This document shows positions 7,875 through 24,107 of a stretch of DNA of 64,000 nt, piece after piece; within the stretch, counting starts at the first letter, position 1; each line of letters begins with the position of its first letter. This stretch comes from Variovorax sp. 54. Lineage in GTDB: Bacteria > Pseudomonadota > Gammaproteobacteria > Burkholderiales > Burkholderiaceae_C. The position numbers were made by a program, and so were the translations under genes. A model generated the notes under the pieces. That model did not search any database and was not told the DNA's origin. It saw only the letters and a program-made list of their open reading frames with translations. The stretch is taken from the NCBI RefSeq assembly GCF_002754375.1, contig NZ_PEFF01000001.1, positions 4,419,501-4,483,500 of the forward strand. The letters are read 5' to 3'.

Positions 7875-8555
7875 ATGGCCATCAGCAACCGATCTCTCCC
7901 CAAAGTCGACGTCGCCACCGCACTGCGGAACTTCGGCGACCAGTTCCGCGGACTGAATCCGAACGATCCCTCGATGTGGCCGGCGGTGCCGCGCTACGCG
8001 CTGTGCCTTGCCGTGACCGCAGCGGCGCTGGCAGGCCTGTGGTTTGTCTGGCTCACGAACTCCAATGACGAGCTTGAAGCCGAGCGCGCCAAGGAAGTCA
8101 CGCTCCGAGCTGACTACAAGAAGAAGGTGGCCCAAGCCGCCAACCTCGACCTGCTGAAAAAGCAGCGCGAACAGGTGCAGCAGTACGTGATCCTGCTCGA
8201 GAAGCAACTGCCCAGCAAGGCGGAAATGGATGCACTGCTCTCCGACATCAACCAGGCCGGCCTCGGCCGCAGCCTGCAGTTCGAGCTGTTCCGCCCGGGC
8301 CAGGTCTCGGTCAAGGACTATTACGCCGAGCTGCCGATCGCCGTGCGCGTCACGGGCCGGTATCACGACATGGGCGCCTTCGCGGCCGACGTGGCCAGCC
8401 TGTCGCGCATCGTGACGCTCAACAATGTGACCGTCACACCGCAGAAGGACAAGGACGTGCTGACGATGGACGCCACCGCGCGCACCTACCGCTACCTCGA
8501 TGAAGACGAGCGGGCCGCCCAGAAACGCGCCACGGCGCCGAAGGCGAAGAAATGA
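7875..8555 (+). CDS. pilO: Type IV pilus inner-membrane alignment protein PilO
   Basis: A 226-residue protein with a membrane helix near residues 38-58 (LCLAVTAAALAGLWFVWL), a periplasmic coiled coil and a C-terminal ferredoxin-like domain with the GRYHDMGAFAADVASL segment typical of PilO. It forms heterodimers with PilN and binds PilP. The last codons overlap the pilP start by four bases. Confidence 0.95.
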   Translation: MAISNRSLPKVDVATALRNFGDQFRGLNPNDPSMWPAVPRYALCLAVTAAALAGLWFVWLTNSNDELEAERAKEVTLRADYKKKVAQAANLDLLKKQREQVQQYVILLEKQLPSKAEMDALLSDINQAGLGRSLQFELFRPGQVSVKDYYAELPIAVRVTGRYHDMGAFAADVASLSRIVTLNNVTVTPQKDKDVLTMDATARTYRYLDEDERAAQKRATAPKAKK

Positions 8556-9094
8556 AGCCGGTCGCCAGAGTTCTGTGGCTGGCATTGGCCACGCTGGGCC
8601 TGAGCGCCTGCGGCAATTCCGACCAGGAAGACCTGCAGCGCTGGATGGTCGAGGAGCGCGCCCAGGTGAAGCCTTCGGTGCCGCCGATCTCGGAGCCCAA
8701 GAAGTTCACGCCACAGGCCTACACCGAGGCCTCGTCCTTCGAGCCCTTCAACATGCTGAAGCTGACGCAGGCGCTGCGCCGCGAGTCGAACCAGCCGAGC
8801 ACCTCCGAGTTGATCGCTCCTGAACTGGCGCGCCGAAAGGAGGCGCTCGAGGGGTTTCCGCTCGACACCATGGCGATGGTCGGCAGCATGAACCGCAACG
8901 GCCAGCCGGTGGCGCTCGTGCGCGTGGACAAGCTGCTCTACAAGGTGCGCGTCGGCGAGTACCTGGGGCTCAACTACGGGCGCATCACCCGTATCAACGA
9001 AACCGAAGTCGCCCTGCGCGAGATCGTGCAGGACGCCGCCGGCGAATGGATCGAACGCGTAGCCACGCTGCAGTTGCAAGAGAGTGCGAAATGA
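8552..9094 (+). CDS. pilP: Type IV pilus lipoprotein PilP
   Basis: A 180-residue lipoprotein with a short signal sequence and lipobox LSAC at Cys20. A disordered linker (residues 21-75) is followed by a beta-sandwich containing VGSMNRNGQPVALVRVD and the LGLNYGRI turn. PilP bridges the PilNO complex and the secretin PilQ. It overlaps pilO and pilQ by four bases each, so the operon is translationally coupled throughout. Confidence 0.95.
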   Translation: MKPVARVLWLALATLGLSACGNSDQEDLQRWMVEERAQVKPSVPPISEPKKFTPQAYTEASSFEPFNMLKLTQALRRESNQPSTSELIAPELARRKEALEGFPLDTMAMVGSMNRNGQPVALVRVDKLLYKVRVGEYLGLNYGRITRINETEVALREIVQDAAGEWIERVATLQLQESAK

Positions 9095-11238
9095 ACCAAA
9101 AAAAATCAACGATGGCACAGTGGCTGCGCGCCGCCGGGCTGGGTCTGCTGGCTTTCGGTGCCCTGACCGTCGCCCATGCGCAAAACGCGATTGAATCGGT
9201 AACGAGCTCGACCCAGTCGGGTGCGGAAGTGATCCGTATCGACCTGGCCCAGCCGCTCACTGCGGTGCCCGCCGGGTTCTCCGTGCAGACACCGGCGCGC
9301 ATCGCGCTGGACTTCCCGGGCGTGACGAACGCCATCGGGCGTTCGGCCATCGAGGTCAACCAGGGCAACCTGCGTTCGGTCAACGTGGTGCAGGCCGGTG
9401 ATCGCAGCCGCGTGGTGTTGAACCTGAAGCAGGCCACGGCCTACAAGGCCGAGATCCAGGGCAAGTCGTTGCTGGTCGTGCTCGAGCCGGTCGCCGGAAC
9501 GGCGCTCGCGGTCTCTGCCGCGACCACTTTCGCCGAGAACCGCAACCGCGACACCCTGCCATTGCGCGATGTTGATTTCCGCCTCGGTGCCGACGGCACC
9601 GGCCGCGTGCTGGTCGACCTGCCGAACAACCAGGTCGGCGTCGATGTGAAGCAGCAAGGCAAGAGCCTGGTCGTGGAATTCACCAAGTCGACGCTGCCCG
9701 AAGGCCTGCGCCGCCGCCTGGATGTGGCCGATTTCGGAACGCCTGTGCAACTCATCACGTCGCAGCAATCGGGTGACCGCGTGCGCATGACGATCGATGC
9801 CAAGGGCGACTGGGAGCACAGTGCCTACCAGAGCGAGAACCAGTTCGTGGTGGAAGTCCGTGCCCGCAAGATCGATCCGAGCAAGCTCACGCAGGGTGTG
9901 GGCTACAACGGCGAGAAGCTGTCGCTCAACTTCCAGAACATCGAGATCCGCTCGCTGCTGCAGGTGATTGCCGACTTCACGAACTTCAACATCGTGACCT
10001 CCGATTCGGTCAACGGTGCGCTGACGCTGCGGCTGAAGGACGTGCCCTGGGACCAGGCGCTGGACATCATCATGCAGGCGAAGAACCTGGGCATGCGCAA
10101 GAACGGCAGCGTGCTGTGGATCGCGCCCAAGGATGAGATCAACGCCAAGGAAAAGCTCGAATTCGAAGCCAAGGCGGCGATCGAGAACCTGGAGCCGCTG
10201 CGGACGCAGTCGTTCCAGCTGAACTACACGAAGGCTATTGCGATTGCACAGGGCCTGACGGGGACTGGCGCATCGGCGGGCGGTGGTGGTGGTGGCGGCG
10301 GTGGTACCACCTCGCGCATCCTGAGCCCTCGCGGCAGCGTGATCGCTGAATCGCGGACCAATCAGCTGTTTGTTTCCGACATTCCCTCGCGCCTGGCGCA
10401 GGTCACCGATCTGATCCAGAAGCTGGACATTCCCGTTCGGCAGGTGCTGATCGAAGCGCGCATCGTGGAAGCCTCCGACACCTTCGGCAAGTCTCTCGGC
10501 GTGCGGATGGGCGGCGGTATCTCCCGCGAACGCGTCGCGTCGGCCAACGGCAATCCGGCATACGGCACCTTCGGCGTCATGCCCACCACCACCACCGGTG
10601 GCGTCGGCGCCGCCGCAGCCACCTGGACCAACTCCAACTTCATCAACCTGCCCGCAGGCGATGCCGGCGGCACCGGCAATGCGGCCGGTGCCTTCGCGAT
10701 CTCGCTGTTCAACTCGAGCTTGTCGCGCATGCTGAACCTTGAAATCTCGGCCCTCGAAGCCGACGGCAAGGGCAAGCTGGTGTCCAGCCCCCGCGTCATC
10801 ACGGCCGACCAGACCAAGGCGCTGATCGAGCAGGGCGAAGAAATCCCCTACCAGCAGGCCACCTCCAGCGGCGCCACCTCGATCTCGTTCCGCAAGGCGG
10901 TGCTGAAGCTGGAAGTCACGCCGCAGATCACGCCCGAGGGCAACATCATCCTGACCCTGGATGTGAGCAAGGACGCCCGTGGCGTCAACACCTCGGCGGG
11001 TCCGGCCATCAACACCAAGCACGTGCAGACCGAGGTGCTGGTCGAGAACGGCGGCACGGTCGTCATCGGTGGTATCTTCGAACTCACCGAAACCAATGAC
11101 GAATCGCGCGTGCCGGTGCTGGGTGAAATCCCCTACATGGGGGCATTGTTCCGCAAGCGCGAACGCGTTGCCAACAAGACTGAAATGCTCGTCTTTATCA
11201 CCCCGAAGATGATTACCGACCGCAACGCCGCGCGCTGA
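9091..11238 (+). CDS. pilQ: Type IV pilus secretin PilQ
   Basis: A 715-residue outer-membrane channel through which the pilus passes. Signal peptide residues 1-30 end AHA. Two AMIN (peptidoglycan-binding) domains at about 35-125 and 155-270 are followed by a secretin N0 (STN) domain near 285-350, an N1 domain and the secretin core (IEARIVEASDTFGKSLGVR; VSSPRVITADQTKALIEQGEEIPY region). A run of glycines near residues 397-405 forms a flexible linker in N1. ATG at 9091 overlaps the pilP stop; an upstream in-frame ATG at 9046 lies inside pilP. Confidence 0.96.
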   Translation: MNQKKSTMAQWLRAAGLGLLAFGALTVAHAQNAIESVTSSTQSGAEVIRIDLAQPLTAVPAGFSVQTPARIALDFPGVTNAIGRSAIEVNQGNLRSVNVVQAGDRSRVVLNLKQATAYKAEIQGKSLLVVLEPVAGTALAVSAATTFAENRNRDTLPLRDVDFRLGADGTGRVLVDLPNNQVGVDVKQQGKSLVVEFTKSTLPEGLRRRLDVADFGTPVQLITSQQSGDRVRMTIDAKGDWEHSAYQSENQFVVEVRARKIDPSKLTQGVGYNGEKLSLNFQNIEIRSLLQVIADFTNFNIVTSDSVNGALTLRLKDVPWDQALDIIMQAKNLGMRKNGSVLWIAPKDEINAKEKLEFEAKAAIENLEPLRTQSFQLNYTKAIAIAQGLTGTGASAGGGGGGGGGTTSRILSPRGSVIAESRTNQLFVSDIPSRLAQVTDLIQKLDIPVRQVLIEARIVEASDTFGKSLGVRMGGGISRERVASANGNPAYGTFGVMPTTTTGGVGAAAATWTNSNFINLPAGDAGGTGNAAGAFAISLFNSSLSRMLNLEISALEADGKGKLVSSPRVITADQTKALIEQGEEIPYQQATSSGATSISFRKAVLKLEVTPQITPEGNIILTLDVSKDARGVNTSAGPAINTKHVQTEVLVENGGTVVIGGIFELTETNDESRVPVLGEIPYMGALFRKRERVANKTEMLVFITPKMITDRNAAR

Positions 11239-11261
11239 CGCGCGGGCGTAGCAGCCACCGC

Positions 11262-11810
11262 GTGGCGGTCGCACTCGTCGGGTTGCCCGGCGCCGGAAAG
11301 TCCGCAGTGGGCCGGCGCCTGGGCGCTCGGCTGAACACTCCCTTCATCGACACCGATCACGTGATCGAGCAGCGCATCGGCTGCACGATCCGTGATTTCT
11401 TCGATCGCGAAGGCGAAACCGCCTTTCGCGACATCGAGCAGGCGGTCATTGCCGACCTGGCCACCAGCCCCCACGGCGTGCTGGCGACGGGCGGTGGCGC
11501 CGTGCTGCGCGAGGCCAACCGCCAGCAGTTGCGCGGCCATTTCCACGTCATCTACCTGCGTTCGTCGCCCGAAGACCTGTTTCGGCGCCTGCGCCACGAC
11601 GTCAAGCGCCCGCTCCTGCAGGTGGCCGATCCACTGGGCCGGCTGCGCGAGCTGCACGATGCGCGTGATCCGTTCTACCGGGAAACGGCCCATGACGTGG
11701 TCGACACCGGCCGCCCGTCGATTGCGGTGCTCGTCAACCTCATCGTGATGCAGCTCGAACTGGCCGGCGTGGTCGAGCCCGGCGCCCATCCGGAAGAGCC
11801 CTCCGACTGA
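11262..11810 (+). CDS. aroK: Shikimate kinase AroK
   Basis: A 182-residue kinase that phosphorylates shikimate at the 3-hydroxyl in the chorismate pathway. The P-loop GLPGAGKS is at residues 7-14, DTD in the shikimate-binding helix follows, GGGAVLRE gives the substrate-binding loop, and the LID segment contains VKRPLLQ. The start is GTG, 23 bp after pilQ. The pilQ-aroK-aroB order is widely conserved in proteobacteria. Confidence 0.95.
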   Translation: MAVALVGLPGAGKSAVGRRLGARLNTPFIDTDHVIEQRIGCTIRDFFDREGETAFRDIEQAVIADLATSPHGVLATGGGAVLREANRQQLRGHFHVIYLRSSPEDLFRRLRHDVKRPLLQVADPLGRLRELHDARDPFYRETAHDVVDTGRPSIAVLVNLIVMQLELAGVVEPGAHPEEPSD

Positions 11811-11843
11811 CCCCGGCAGGCCCGAGCGCCTAAACTCGCGGCC

Positions 11844-12968
11844 ATGTCCCTGTCCGTTTCGCCCGCACTTTCCGCCTCACAACAGCCCGAACGCGTCGAG
11901 ATCCAGCTCGGCGAGCGCAGCTACCCGATCCTCATCGGTGGCGGCCTGCTGGGAGACCCCGCCAGCTTCGGCGTCGTTCCCGCGGCCGCGAGCGCATTGG
12001 TCGTCAGCAACACCACCGTGGCGCCGCTCTACGCCCAGGCACTGCGCACCGTGCTGGCTGACCGGTTCCGCACGGTCCACCTGCTCGAACTGCCCGATGG
12101 CGAGGTGCACAAGAACCTCGAAACGCTCAACCTGATCTTCGACGCGCTCCTGGGCCACGGCAGCGACCGCAAGACGGTGCTGTTCGCGCTCGGCGGCGGG
12201 GTGGTGGGCGACATGACGGGTTTCGCGGCCGCCAGTTACATGCGCGGCGTGCCCTTCGTGCAGGTGCCGACCACGCTGCTGGCGCAGGTCGATTCCTCGG
12301 TGGGCGGCAAGACGGCCATCAATCATCCGCTGGGCAAGAACATGATCGGCGCGTTCTACCAGCCGCAGCTCGTGTTGTGCGATCTGGACACGCTGCAGAC
12401 GCTGCCCCCGCGCGAACTGAGCGCGGGCCTGGCCGAAGTCATCAAGTACGGCCCGATCTACGACACGGCCTTTTTCGACTGGATCGAGTCGAACATCGAC
12501 GCGCTGGTGGCGCGCGACCCTGCTGCGCTGGCCCATGCCGTCAAGCGCAGTTGCGAGATCAAGGCGCTTGTGGTCGGCCAGGACGAGCGTGAAACCGGCT
12601 TGCGCGCCATCCTCAATTTCGGCCACACCTTCGGCCATGCCATCGAGTCGGGCCTCGGCTACGGCGAGTGGCTGCACGGCGAGGCCGTCGGCTGCGGCAT
12701 GGTCATGGCGGCGCAGCTGTCGCAGCGGCTCGGCGGCGTCGACGCGGCCTTCGTCGCGCGGCTCACCCGCCTGATCGAGCGGGCCGGCCTGCCCATCGTG
12801 GGACCGGCACTGGGCGCCGAGCGCTACCTCGAGCTGATGCGCGTCGACAAGAAATCGGAAGCCGGCGAGATCCGCTTCGTGGTGATCGACCGACCCGGCT
12901 CCGCCGTCGTGCGCAGCGCGCCCGACGCGATGGTGCGCGACGTGCTCGCGCAGTGCTGCGCGGCATGA
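11844..12968 (+). CDS. aroB: 3-dehydroquinate synthase AroB
   Basis: A 374-residue NAD- and metal-dependent cyclase, second step of the shikimate pathway. Visible family segments are [33 protein letters not shown], the metal ligands in [10 protein letters not shown] and [12 protein letters not shown], and HGEAVGCGM. Length is normal. It lies 33 bp after aroK, and its stop overlaps the dgt start by four bases. Confidence 0.97.
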   Translation: MSLSVSPALSASQQPERVEIQLGERSYPILIGGGLLGDPASFGVVPAAASALVVSNTTVAPLYAQALRTVLADRFRTVHLLELPDGEVHKNLETLNLIFDALLGHGSDRKTVLFALGGGVVGDMTGFAAASYMRGVPFVQVPTTLLAQVDSSVGGKTAINHPLGKNMIGAFYQPQLVLCDLDTLQTLPPRELSAGLAEVIKYGPIYDTAFFDWIESNIDALVARDPAALAHAVKRSCEIKALVVGQDERETGLRAILNFGHTFGHAIESGLGYGEWLHGEAVGCGMVMAAQLSQRLGGVDAAFVARLTRLIERAGLPIVGPALGAERYLELMRVDKKSEAGEIRFVVIDRPGSAVVRSAPDAMVRDVLAQCCAA

Positions 12969-14101
12969 GCCTTGCGGCGTACGCCTGCCATCCCGCGCGC
13001 TCGCGCGGACGGCGTCACGCGGAGCCGCCCGCGCCCACGCGCGACGCCTTCCAGCGCGATCGCGACCGCATCGTTCATTCGACCGCCTTCCGCCGGTTGG
13101 TCTACAAGACCCAGGTCTTCCTGAACCACGAAGGCGACCTGTTTCGCACGCGGCTCACCCATTCGCTCGAAGTCGCGCAGCTGGGCCGCTCCATCGCGCG
13201 CGCGCTGCGCCTCAACGAAGACCTGGTCGAGGCGATCGCGCTGGCCCACGACCTCGGCCACACGCCCTTCGGCCACGCCGGCCAGGACGCGCTCAATGCC
13301 TGCATGGCCGAACACGGCGGCTTCGAGCACAACCTGCAGAGCCTGCGCGTGGTCGATGCGCTGGAGCACCGCTACCCGCAGTACGACGGCCTGAATCTCA
13401 GCTTCGAAACGCGCGAAGGCATCCTCAAGCATTGCTCGCGCGCCAACGCCGAACGCATCGAGGCCGCCGAGCCGCAGGGCGTGGCGCGCCGCTTTCTCGA
13501 CCGCACGCAGCCGGGGCTCGAAGCGCAGCTGTGCAACCTCGCTGACGCCATCGCCTACAACGCGCACGACATCGACGATGGCGTGCGCTCGGGCCTCATC
13601 AGCGTCGAGCAACTGGCCGATGTCGAACTGTTCGAGCGCTACCGCCGTGAGGCGCTGGCCGAGCATCCGCAGCTGCCGGGCCAGGGTCGACGCGTGCTCT
13701 ATGAAACCATCCGCCGCATGCTCAGCGCGCAGGTCTACGACGTGATCGACACGACGCGTGCGGCCATCGAAGCGCTGGGGCCGTTCGATGCCGACGCCGT
13801 GCGCCAGGCGCCACCGCTGGTGGCCTTCAGCGGCGCCATGCAGGCGCAGTCGGAGGCGCTCAAGCAGTTCCTCTTCCGCAACCTCTACCGCCACCCGCAG
13901 GTCACGCAGACCACCGACCAGGCGAGCGAGGTCGTGCGCGAGCTGTTCGATGCTTACCTTGCGCGCGGCACCGAGATGCCCGCGTCGTACGCCGAGCGCC
14001 GCGACCGGCACCGCGCCGTGGCCGACTACATCGCCGGCATGACCGACCGCTTCGCCATGCGCGAGCACGAGCGGCTGACCGGTCGCCGGGGCATCGCATG
14101 A
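12965..14101 (+). CDS. dgt: Deoxyguanosinetriphosphate triphosphohydrolase-like protein
   Basis: A 378-residue HD-domain phosphohydrolase of the dGTPase family, which releases triphosphate from dNTPs. The metal-binding residues are His66 ([12 protein letters not shown]) and His95-Asp96 ([15 protein letters not shown]), with the third aspartate in [16 protein letters not shown]. It is the shorter form common in bacteria that lack the E. coli-type Dgt. Coupled by 4-base overlaps to aroB upstream and the MFS gene downstream. Confidence 0.93.
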   Translation: MSLAAYACHPARSRGRRHAEPPAPTRDAFQRDRDRIVHSTAFRRLVYKTQVFLNHEGDLFRTRLTHSLEVAQLGRSIARALRLNEDLVEAIALAHDLGHTPFGHAGQDALNACMAEHGGFEHNLQSLRVVDALEHRYPQYDGLNLSFETREGILKHCSRANAERIEAAEPQGVARRFLDRTQPGLEAQLCNLADAIAYNAHDIDDGVRSGLISVEQLADVELFERYRREALAEHPQLPGQGRRVLYETIRRMLSAQVYDVIDTTRAAIEALGPFDADAVRQAPPLVAFSGAMQAQSEALKQFLFRNLYRHPQVTQTTDQASEVVRELFDAYLARGTEMPASYAERRDRHRAVADYIAGMTDRFAMREHERLTGRRGIA

Positions 14102-15378
14102 CGGCGGCCGTGCGCTCGAACAGCACGTCGGCCCGCGTGCCGGCCGCGGCTTTCGCCGTCGTGCTGGGTGGCGTCAGCGCCGCGCTGCACCTGGGCAAGC
14201 TGCCGCCTGCCGTTCCGGCGCTGCAGGCATCGCTGGGCATCGACCTGGTCGAAGCTGGTTTCCTGCTCTCGCTGGTCCAGGTCGCGAGCATGACGCTCGG
14301 GCTGCTGGCCGGGCTCGCGGCCGATTCCATCGGGCTGCGGCGCAGCATGCTGGTCGGGCTGGCGGTGCTGACGACGGCCAGCCTGCTCGGAGGTGCCGTC
14401 GGCGCCGGCCTGCTGGGCGAGTCGCACGCGGTGCTGTGGCTGTTCGTGCTGCGCGCAGCCGAAGGCATCGGTTTCCTGATGGCGGTGATGCCCGGCCCGG
14501 GGCTCATCCGCGCACTGACGCCGGCGGGCGCCGACAAGGCCGCGCTGGGCTTGTGGGGCGCCTACATGCCGCTCGGCGTGGCGCTCGCGCTGCTCATCGG
14601 GCCGGCCCTGATCGCCTGGGGCGGATGGGCCGACTGGTGGTGGACGCTGTCGCTGGTGTCGGCGGGTGCTGCGCTCTGGGTATGGCTGGCGGTGCCACAC
14701 GACCGGGCCCGCGTCGTCGGCGCGAGCTCCCAGCCCGCATCGTCCGGCTGGGCCTCGCGGCTGCGCGAGACGGTCGGGGCGCGCGCGCCGTGGCTGATCG
14801 CGCTGACCTTCGCCGTGTACTCGTCCCAGTGGATGGCCGTGATCGGTTTTCTTCCCGCCATCTATGCCGACGCGAAGGTGCCGGCCGCCTGGAGCGCGGT
14901 GCTGACCGCGCTGGCCGCGGCGATGAACATCGTCGGCAACCTCATGGGCGGCCGCTGGCTGCAACGCGGCGTGGCACCTGAACGCCTGCTGCAATGGGGT
15001 TTCCTGACCATGGCGCTGGGCGGTGTCGCCGCCTTCGCGCAGGTGGGGCAGGGCGCCGAGGCGCTGGGCCTGCCACCCGCGCTGCGCTACGCCGCGATCT
15101 GTGCTTTTTCGCTCGGCGGCGGCATGGTGCCTGCGACGCTGTTCCTGCTGGGTGTGCGGCTGGCGCCGGGGCCGAGCACCGTGTCGACCACGGTCGGCCT
15201 GATGCAGCAGGCGTCGTCACTCGGCCAGTTCCTGGCGCCGCCTGCGGTGGCCTGGGTGGCGCACCGCGTCGGTGGCTGGCACTGGACTTGGACCGCCACA
15301 CTGGCTTGCTCGCTCGCCGGCATGGCGGTCGCCACGCGCCTCGGGCGCATTCGCAAGCTGGCGGAGGCCACGCCATGA
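14098..15378 (+). CDS. MFS transporter, CynX/NimT-like
   Basis: A 426-residue polytopic protein with about twelve membrane helices and the MFS loop between helices 2 and 3 (LAADSIGLRRSMLVG). The nearest group by eye is the cyanate/nitroimidazole (CynX/NimT) set of major facilitator transporters. Substrate unknown; the neighbours give no clue. Four-base overlaps at both ends place it in the aroB-dgt operon. Confidence 0.85.
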   Translation: MTAAVRSNSTSARVPAAAFAVVLGGVSAALHLGKLPPAVPALQASLGIDLVEAGFLLSLVQVASMTLGLLAGLAADSIGLRRSMLVGLAVLTTASLLGGAVGAGLLGESHAVLWLFVLRAAEGIGFLMAVMPGPGLIRALTPAGADKAALGLWGAYMPLGVALALLIGPALIAWGGWADWWWTLSLVSAGAALWVWLAVPHDRARVVGASSQPASSGWASRLRETVGARAPWLIALTFAVYSSQWMAVIGFLPAIYADAKVPAAWSAVLTALAAAMNIVGNLMGGRWLQRGVAPERLLQWGFLTMALGGVAAFAQVGQGAEALGLPPALRYAAICAFSLGGGMVPATLFLLGVRLAPGPSTVSTTVGLMQQASSLGQFLAPPAVAWVAHRVGGWHWTWTATLACSLAGMAVATRLGRIRKLAEATP

Positions 15379-15950
15379 GCGACTCAAACATCATTGAAAC
15401 CGCACAAGCCGAAGCCGACACCCGCCGTTGGCTTGAGCGTGCCGTGATCGGCCTCAACCTGTGCCCCTTCGCCAAGGCGGTGCATGTGAAGGGCCAGATC
15501 CACTACGTCACCTACCTCGATACCCACGAAGGCCGCCTGATCGACGCGTTGCTGGCCGAAGCCCGCGCGCTCGTGGCGCTCGACGCCGAGGTGCGCGACA
15601 CCACCTTGCTGATCGTCCCCCACGCCCTGGCGGACTTTCTCGACTTCAACGATTTCACGGAGCGCGCCGAGCACAAGCTGGCCCGTGCGGGCTTCGACGG
15701 CGTGCTGCAACTCGCCAGCTTTCACCCGCACTTCCAGTTCGGCGGCACCGAGCCCGACGACATCACCAACGCCACCAACCGCGCGCCGTACCCCACGCTG
15801 CACCTGCTGCGTGAAGACAGCATGGACCGCGCGGTCGAAGCCTTTCCGGAGGCCGAGGCCATCTTCGAGCGCAACATCGAGACGCTTGAAGCCCTGGGTC
15901 CGACCGGCTGGGCCGCGCTCGACGTCGGCCCGGGAAGCGCCACGCCATGA
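15375..15950 (+). CDS. DUF1415 family protein
   Basis: A 191-residue soluble protein of family DUF1415. It shows the conserved N-terminal WLERAVIGLNLCPFAKAV, the middle SFHPHFQFGGTEPDD and the ATNRAPYPTLHLLRE segments. No enzymatic role is established for the family. It overlaps both neighbours by four bases. Confidence 0.88.
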   Translation: MSDSNIIETAQAEADTRRWLERAVIGLNLCPFAKAVHVKGQIHYVTYLDTHEGRLIDALLAEARALVALDAEVRDTTLLIVPHALADFLDFNDFTERAEHKLARAGFDGVLQLASFHPHFQFGGTEPDDITNATNRAPYPTLHLLREDSMDRAVEAFPEAEAIFERNIETLEALGPTGWAALDVGPGSATP

Positions 15951-16846
15951 ACAACAAGAGCACCATGATCCGTCCCGCGAAAGCGCACCCCACAAACAAG
16001 GCTGCCAAGGCCGAGGCCGAGCTGGCCGAAGTCCTGCGGCCGGGCCAGTCCATCGAGCTCCTCAAGGAGCTGCACATCCTCACGCGCGAAGGCCGGCTCA
16101 ACCAGGATTCGCGGCGCAAGCTCAAGCAGGTCTACCACCTGTTCCAGTTCATCGAGCAGCTGCTGCGCGAGCTGCCGGGCGAGGGCGCCGAGGCCACGCT
16201 GGCCGATCACGGGGCGGGCAAGTCGTACCTCGGCTTCATCATTTACGACCTGTTCTTCCGCGCGCGGCAGGGCGGCCATGTCTACGGCATCGAGACGCGC
16301 AGCGAGCTGGTCGAGCGCTCCCGCGCGCTGGCGCAGCAGCTGGGCTTCGGGCGCATGTCGTTCCTGAACCTCACCGTGGCCGAGTCGGCGCAGGCGAGCG
16401 AACTGCCGGCGCAGATCGACGTGGTCACCGCGCTGCACGCCTGCGACACCGCCACCGATGACGCCATCGCCTTCGGCCTTGCCAAGAAGGCGCGCTGCAT
16501 GGTGCTCGTGCCCTGCTGCCAGGCCGAAGTGGCGGCTTGCCTGCGCGAGACCAAGGCACTGGCCCTGTCGCGCACGCCGCTGGCCGAACTCTGGCGCCAT
16601 CCGCTGCACACGCGCGAGATCGGCAGCCAGCTCACCAACGTGCTGCGCTGCCTGTACCTGGAAGCCAACGGCTACAGCGTCACCGTGACCGAGCTGGTCG
16701 GCTGGGAGCACAGCATGAAGAACGAGCTGATCCTGGCGCGCTACACCGGCCAGCGCAAGGCGAGCGCGGCGACGCGGCTGCGCGAGCTGCTGGCGCAGTT
16801 CGGGCTCGACACGCTGGGCGACACGCGCTTCCGCCTCGCCGACTGA
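15947..16846 (+). CDS. SAM-dependent methyltransferase (Methyltransf_32-like)
   Basis: A 299-residue protein with a class I methyltransferase core: LADHGAGKSYLGFIIYDLFF for the first strand and AdoMet loop, YGIETRSELVERS for the ribose-binding acidic residue, and VVTALHACDTATDDAI followed by LVPCCQ. The CDTATD and PCCQ pieces are characteristic of this group, which includes rRNA and small-molecule methyltransferases. Substrate unknown. The long basic N-terminal segment could bind RNA. Confidence 0.85.
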   Translation: MNNKSTMIRPAKAHPTNKAAKAEAELAEVLRPGQSIELLKELHILTREGRLNQDSRRKLKQVYHLFQFIEQLLRELPGEGAEATLADHGAGKSYLGFIIYDLFFRARQGGHVYGIETRSELVERSRALAQQLGFGRMSFLNLTVAESAQASELPAQIDVVTALHACDTATDDAIAFGLAKKARCMVLVPCCQAEVAACLRETKALALSRTPLAELWRHPLHTREIGSQLTNVLRCLYLEANGYSVTVTELVGWEHSMKNELILARYTGQRKASAATRLRELLAQFGLDTLGDTRFRLAD

Positions 16847-16875
16847 GTACCCGGACGGCGTCGTCCACCGCCCCC

Positions 16876-17577
16876 ATGGCCCGTCTCCCCCGTCTCACGC
16901 TGGCCGGCATGCCGCACCACGTGATCCAGCGCGGCAACAATCGCCAGCCGATCTTCGTCGACCGTGCCGACCACGAAAAGCTGCTCGGCCTGCTGGCCGA
17001 GAACGCTGCGCGCTTCGGCATCGCGCTGCACGCCTACGTGCTGATGGACAACCATTTCCACCTGCTGGCCACGCCCGACAGCGCCACCGGCCTGCCGCAG
17101 TTCATGCAGTCGGTCGGGCGCAGCTACGTGCGCTATTTCAACGACCGCCACGGCCGCAGCGGCACGTTGTGGGAAGGGCGCTACAGATCGACCCTGATCC
17201 AGACCGAGCGCTACCTGCTGACCTGCATGGCTTACATCGACCTGAACCCGGTGCGCGCCGGCATGGTTGCCGAGGCGCGCGACTTTCCGTGGTCCAGCCA
17301 CGGCCACTACGCTGGCCTGCGGCAAGACCGGCTGCTGACCCCGCATCCGCTGTACTGGGAACTCGGCAACACGCCCTTTGCGCGGGAGGCGGCGTATGCC
17401 GAACTGGTGCGTGGCGGGGTTCGTGCGGCCGATCAGCAGGCCCTGACCGACGCCACGCTGCGCGGCTGGGCGGCCGGCGATGGTGACTTTTTGGACACGT
17501 TGCAGAGGTCCACAGAGCGCCGAGTGATCAAGGCCAAGGCCGGCCGGCCGCCGACATCCCCCAAAGATCAAGACTGA
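16876..17577 (+). mobile_element. REP-associated tyrosine transposase (RAYT, IS200/IS605-like domain)
   Basis: A 233-residue protein of the Y1_Tnp/transposase_17 group. The HUH pair is in LMDNHFHLLATP, the N-terminus has GMPHHVIQRGNNRQPIF, and the catalytic tyrosine is probably in GRSYVRYFNDRHGRSGTLWEGRY. RAYTs are usually single-copy domesticated transposases whose genes are flanked by palindromes, and palindromes follow this gene. The C-terminal extension ends KAKAGRPPTSPKDQD. It appears intact. It lies 29 bp after the methyltransferase gene. Confidence 0.88.
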
Positions 17578-17601
17578 AAACGGCGAGATGCCGCATGTGT
17601 G

Positions 17602-17637
17602 TTGGGGTTTGTGCTTCTATTTTTAACATGTCCCCAA
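17602..17637. repeat. Inverted repeat TTGGGG ... CCCCAA after the RAYT gene
   Basis: Six-base arms TTGGGG (17602-17607) and CCCCAA (17632-17637) enclose 24 bases of AT-rich sequence 25 bp beyond the RAYT stop. They are the outer of two palindromic elements in this gap. The arrangement resembles the REP-like ends recognised by RAYT proteins. Confidence 0.5.
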
Positions 17638-17663
17638 TTTAATTCTGACAAGAAAACTCAAGA

Positions 17664-17690
17664 TTTAATGGGAATCTGACCCCCATTAAA
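17664..17690. repeat. Perfect REP-like hairpin TTTAATGGG-N9-CCCATTAAA
   Basis: A perfect 9-bp inverted repeat with a 9-base loop (AATCTGACC) in the RAYT-gltB gap. An imperfect related piece (AATTTAATTCTGACA) lies just upstream at 17636-17650. The AATCTGACCCC-type core is one I associate with RAYT-linked repeats in proteobacteria; no other full copy was noticed in this window. It ends 65 bp before the gltB start codon and so may sit in the gltB leader. Confidence 0.7.
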
Positions 17691-17755
17691 GTGTTTGGCA
17701 TTCTTTGTGCATCGCAATATGCTCCCTTTCCCTGCGAAAACTGAAGGAGCGCGCC

Positions 17756-22501
<4,746 letters not shown>

Positions 22502-22536
22502 GCGCGCCATAGATACGAAGAACAGAGGACAGCACG

Positions 22537-24015
<1,479 letters not shown>

Positions 24016-24074
24016 TTTTTGTTTCAGTGAAGCGGCGCCGTTCGCGGCCCCGTTATCATCCGCGGAAACCGCAT

Positions 24075-24107
24075 GCCGGGATGCCTGAGAAGGCGCCCGG
24101 CTTTTTT
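24075..24107 (+). terminator. Rho-independent terminator after gltD
   Basis: GCCGGG (24075-24080) pairs with CCCGGC (24096-24101), with an inner GCCT/AGGC pair, followed by a run of six T at 24102-24107. It ends the gltBD operon seven bases before the mlaF ATG. Confidence 0.75.

Noticed and set aside
9106..11274. 722-residue minus-strand frame opposite pilQ
   Set aside because: Shadow frame produced by GC-rich codon bias of the secretin gene.
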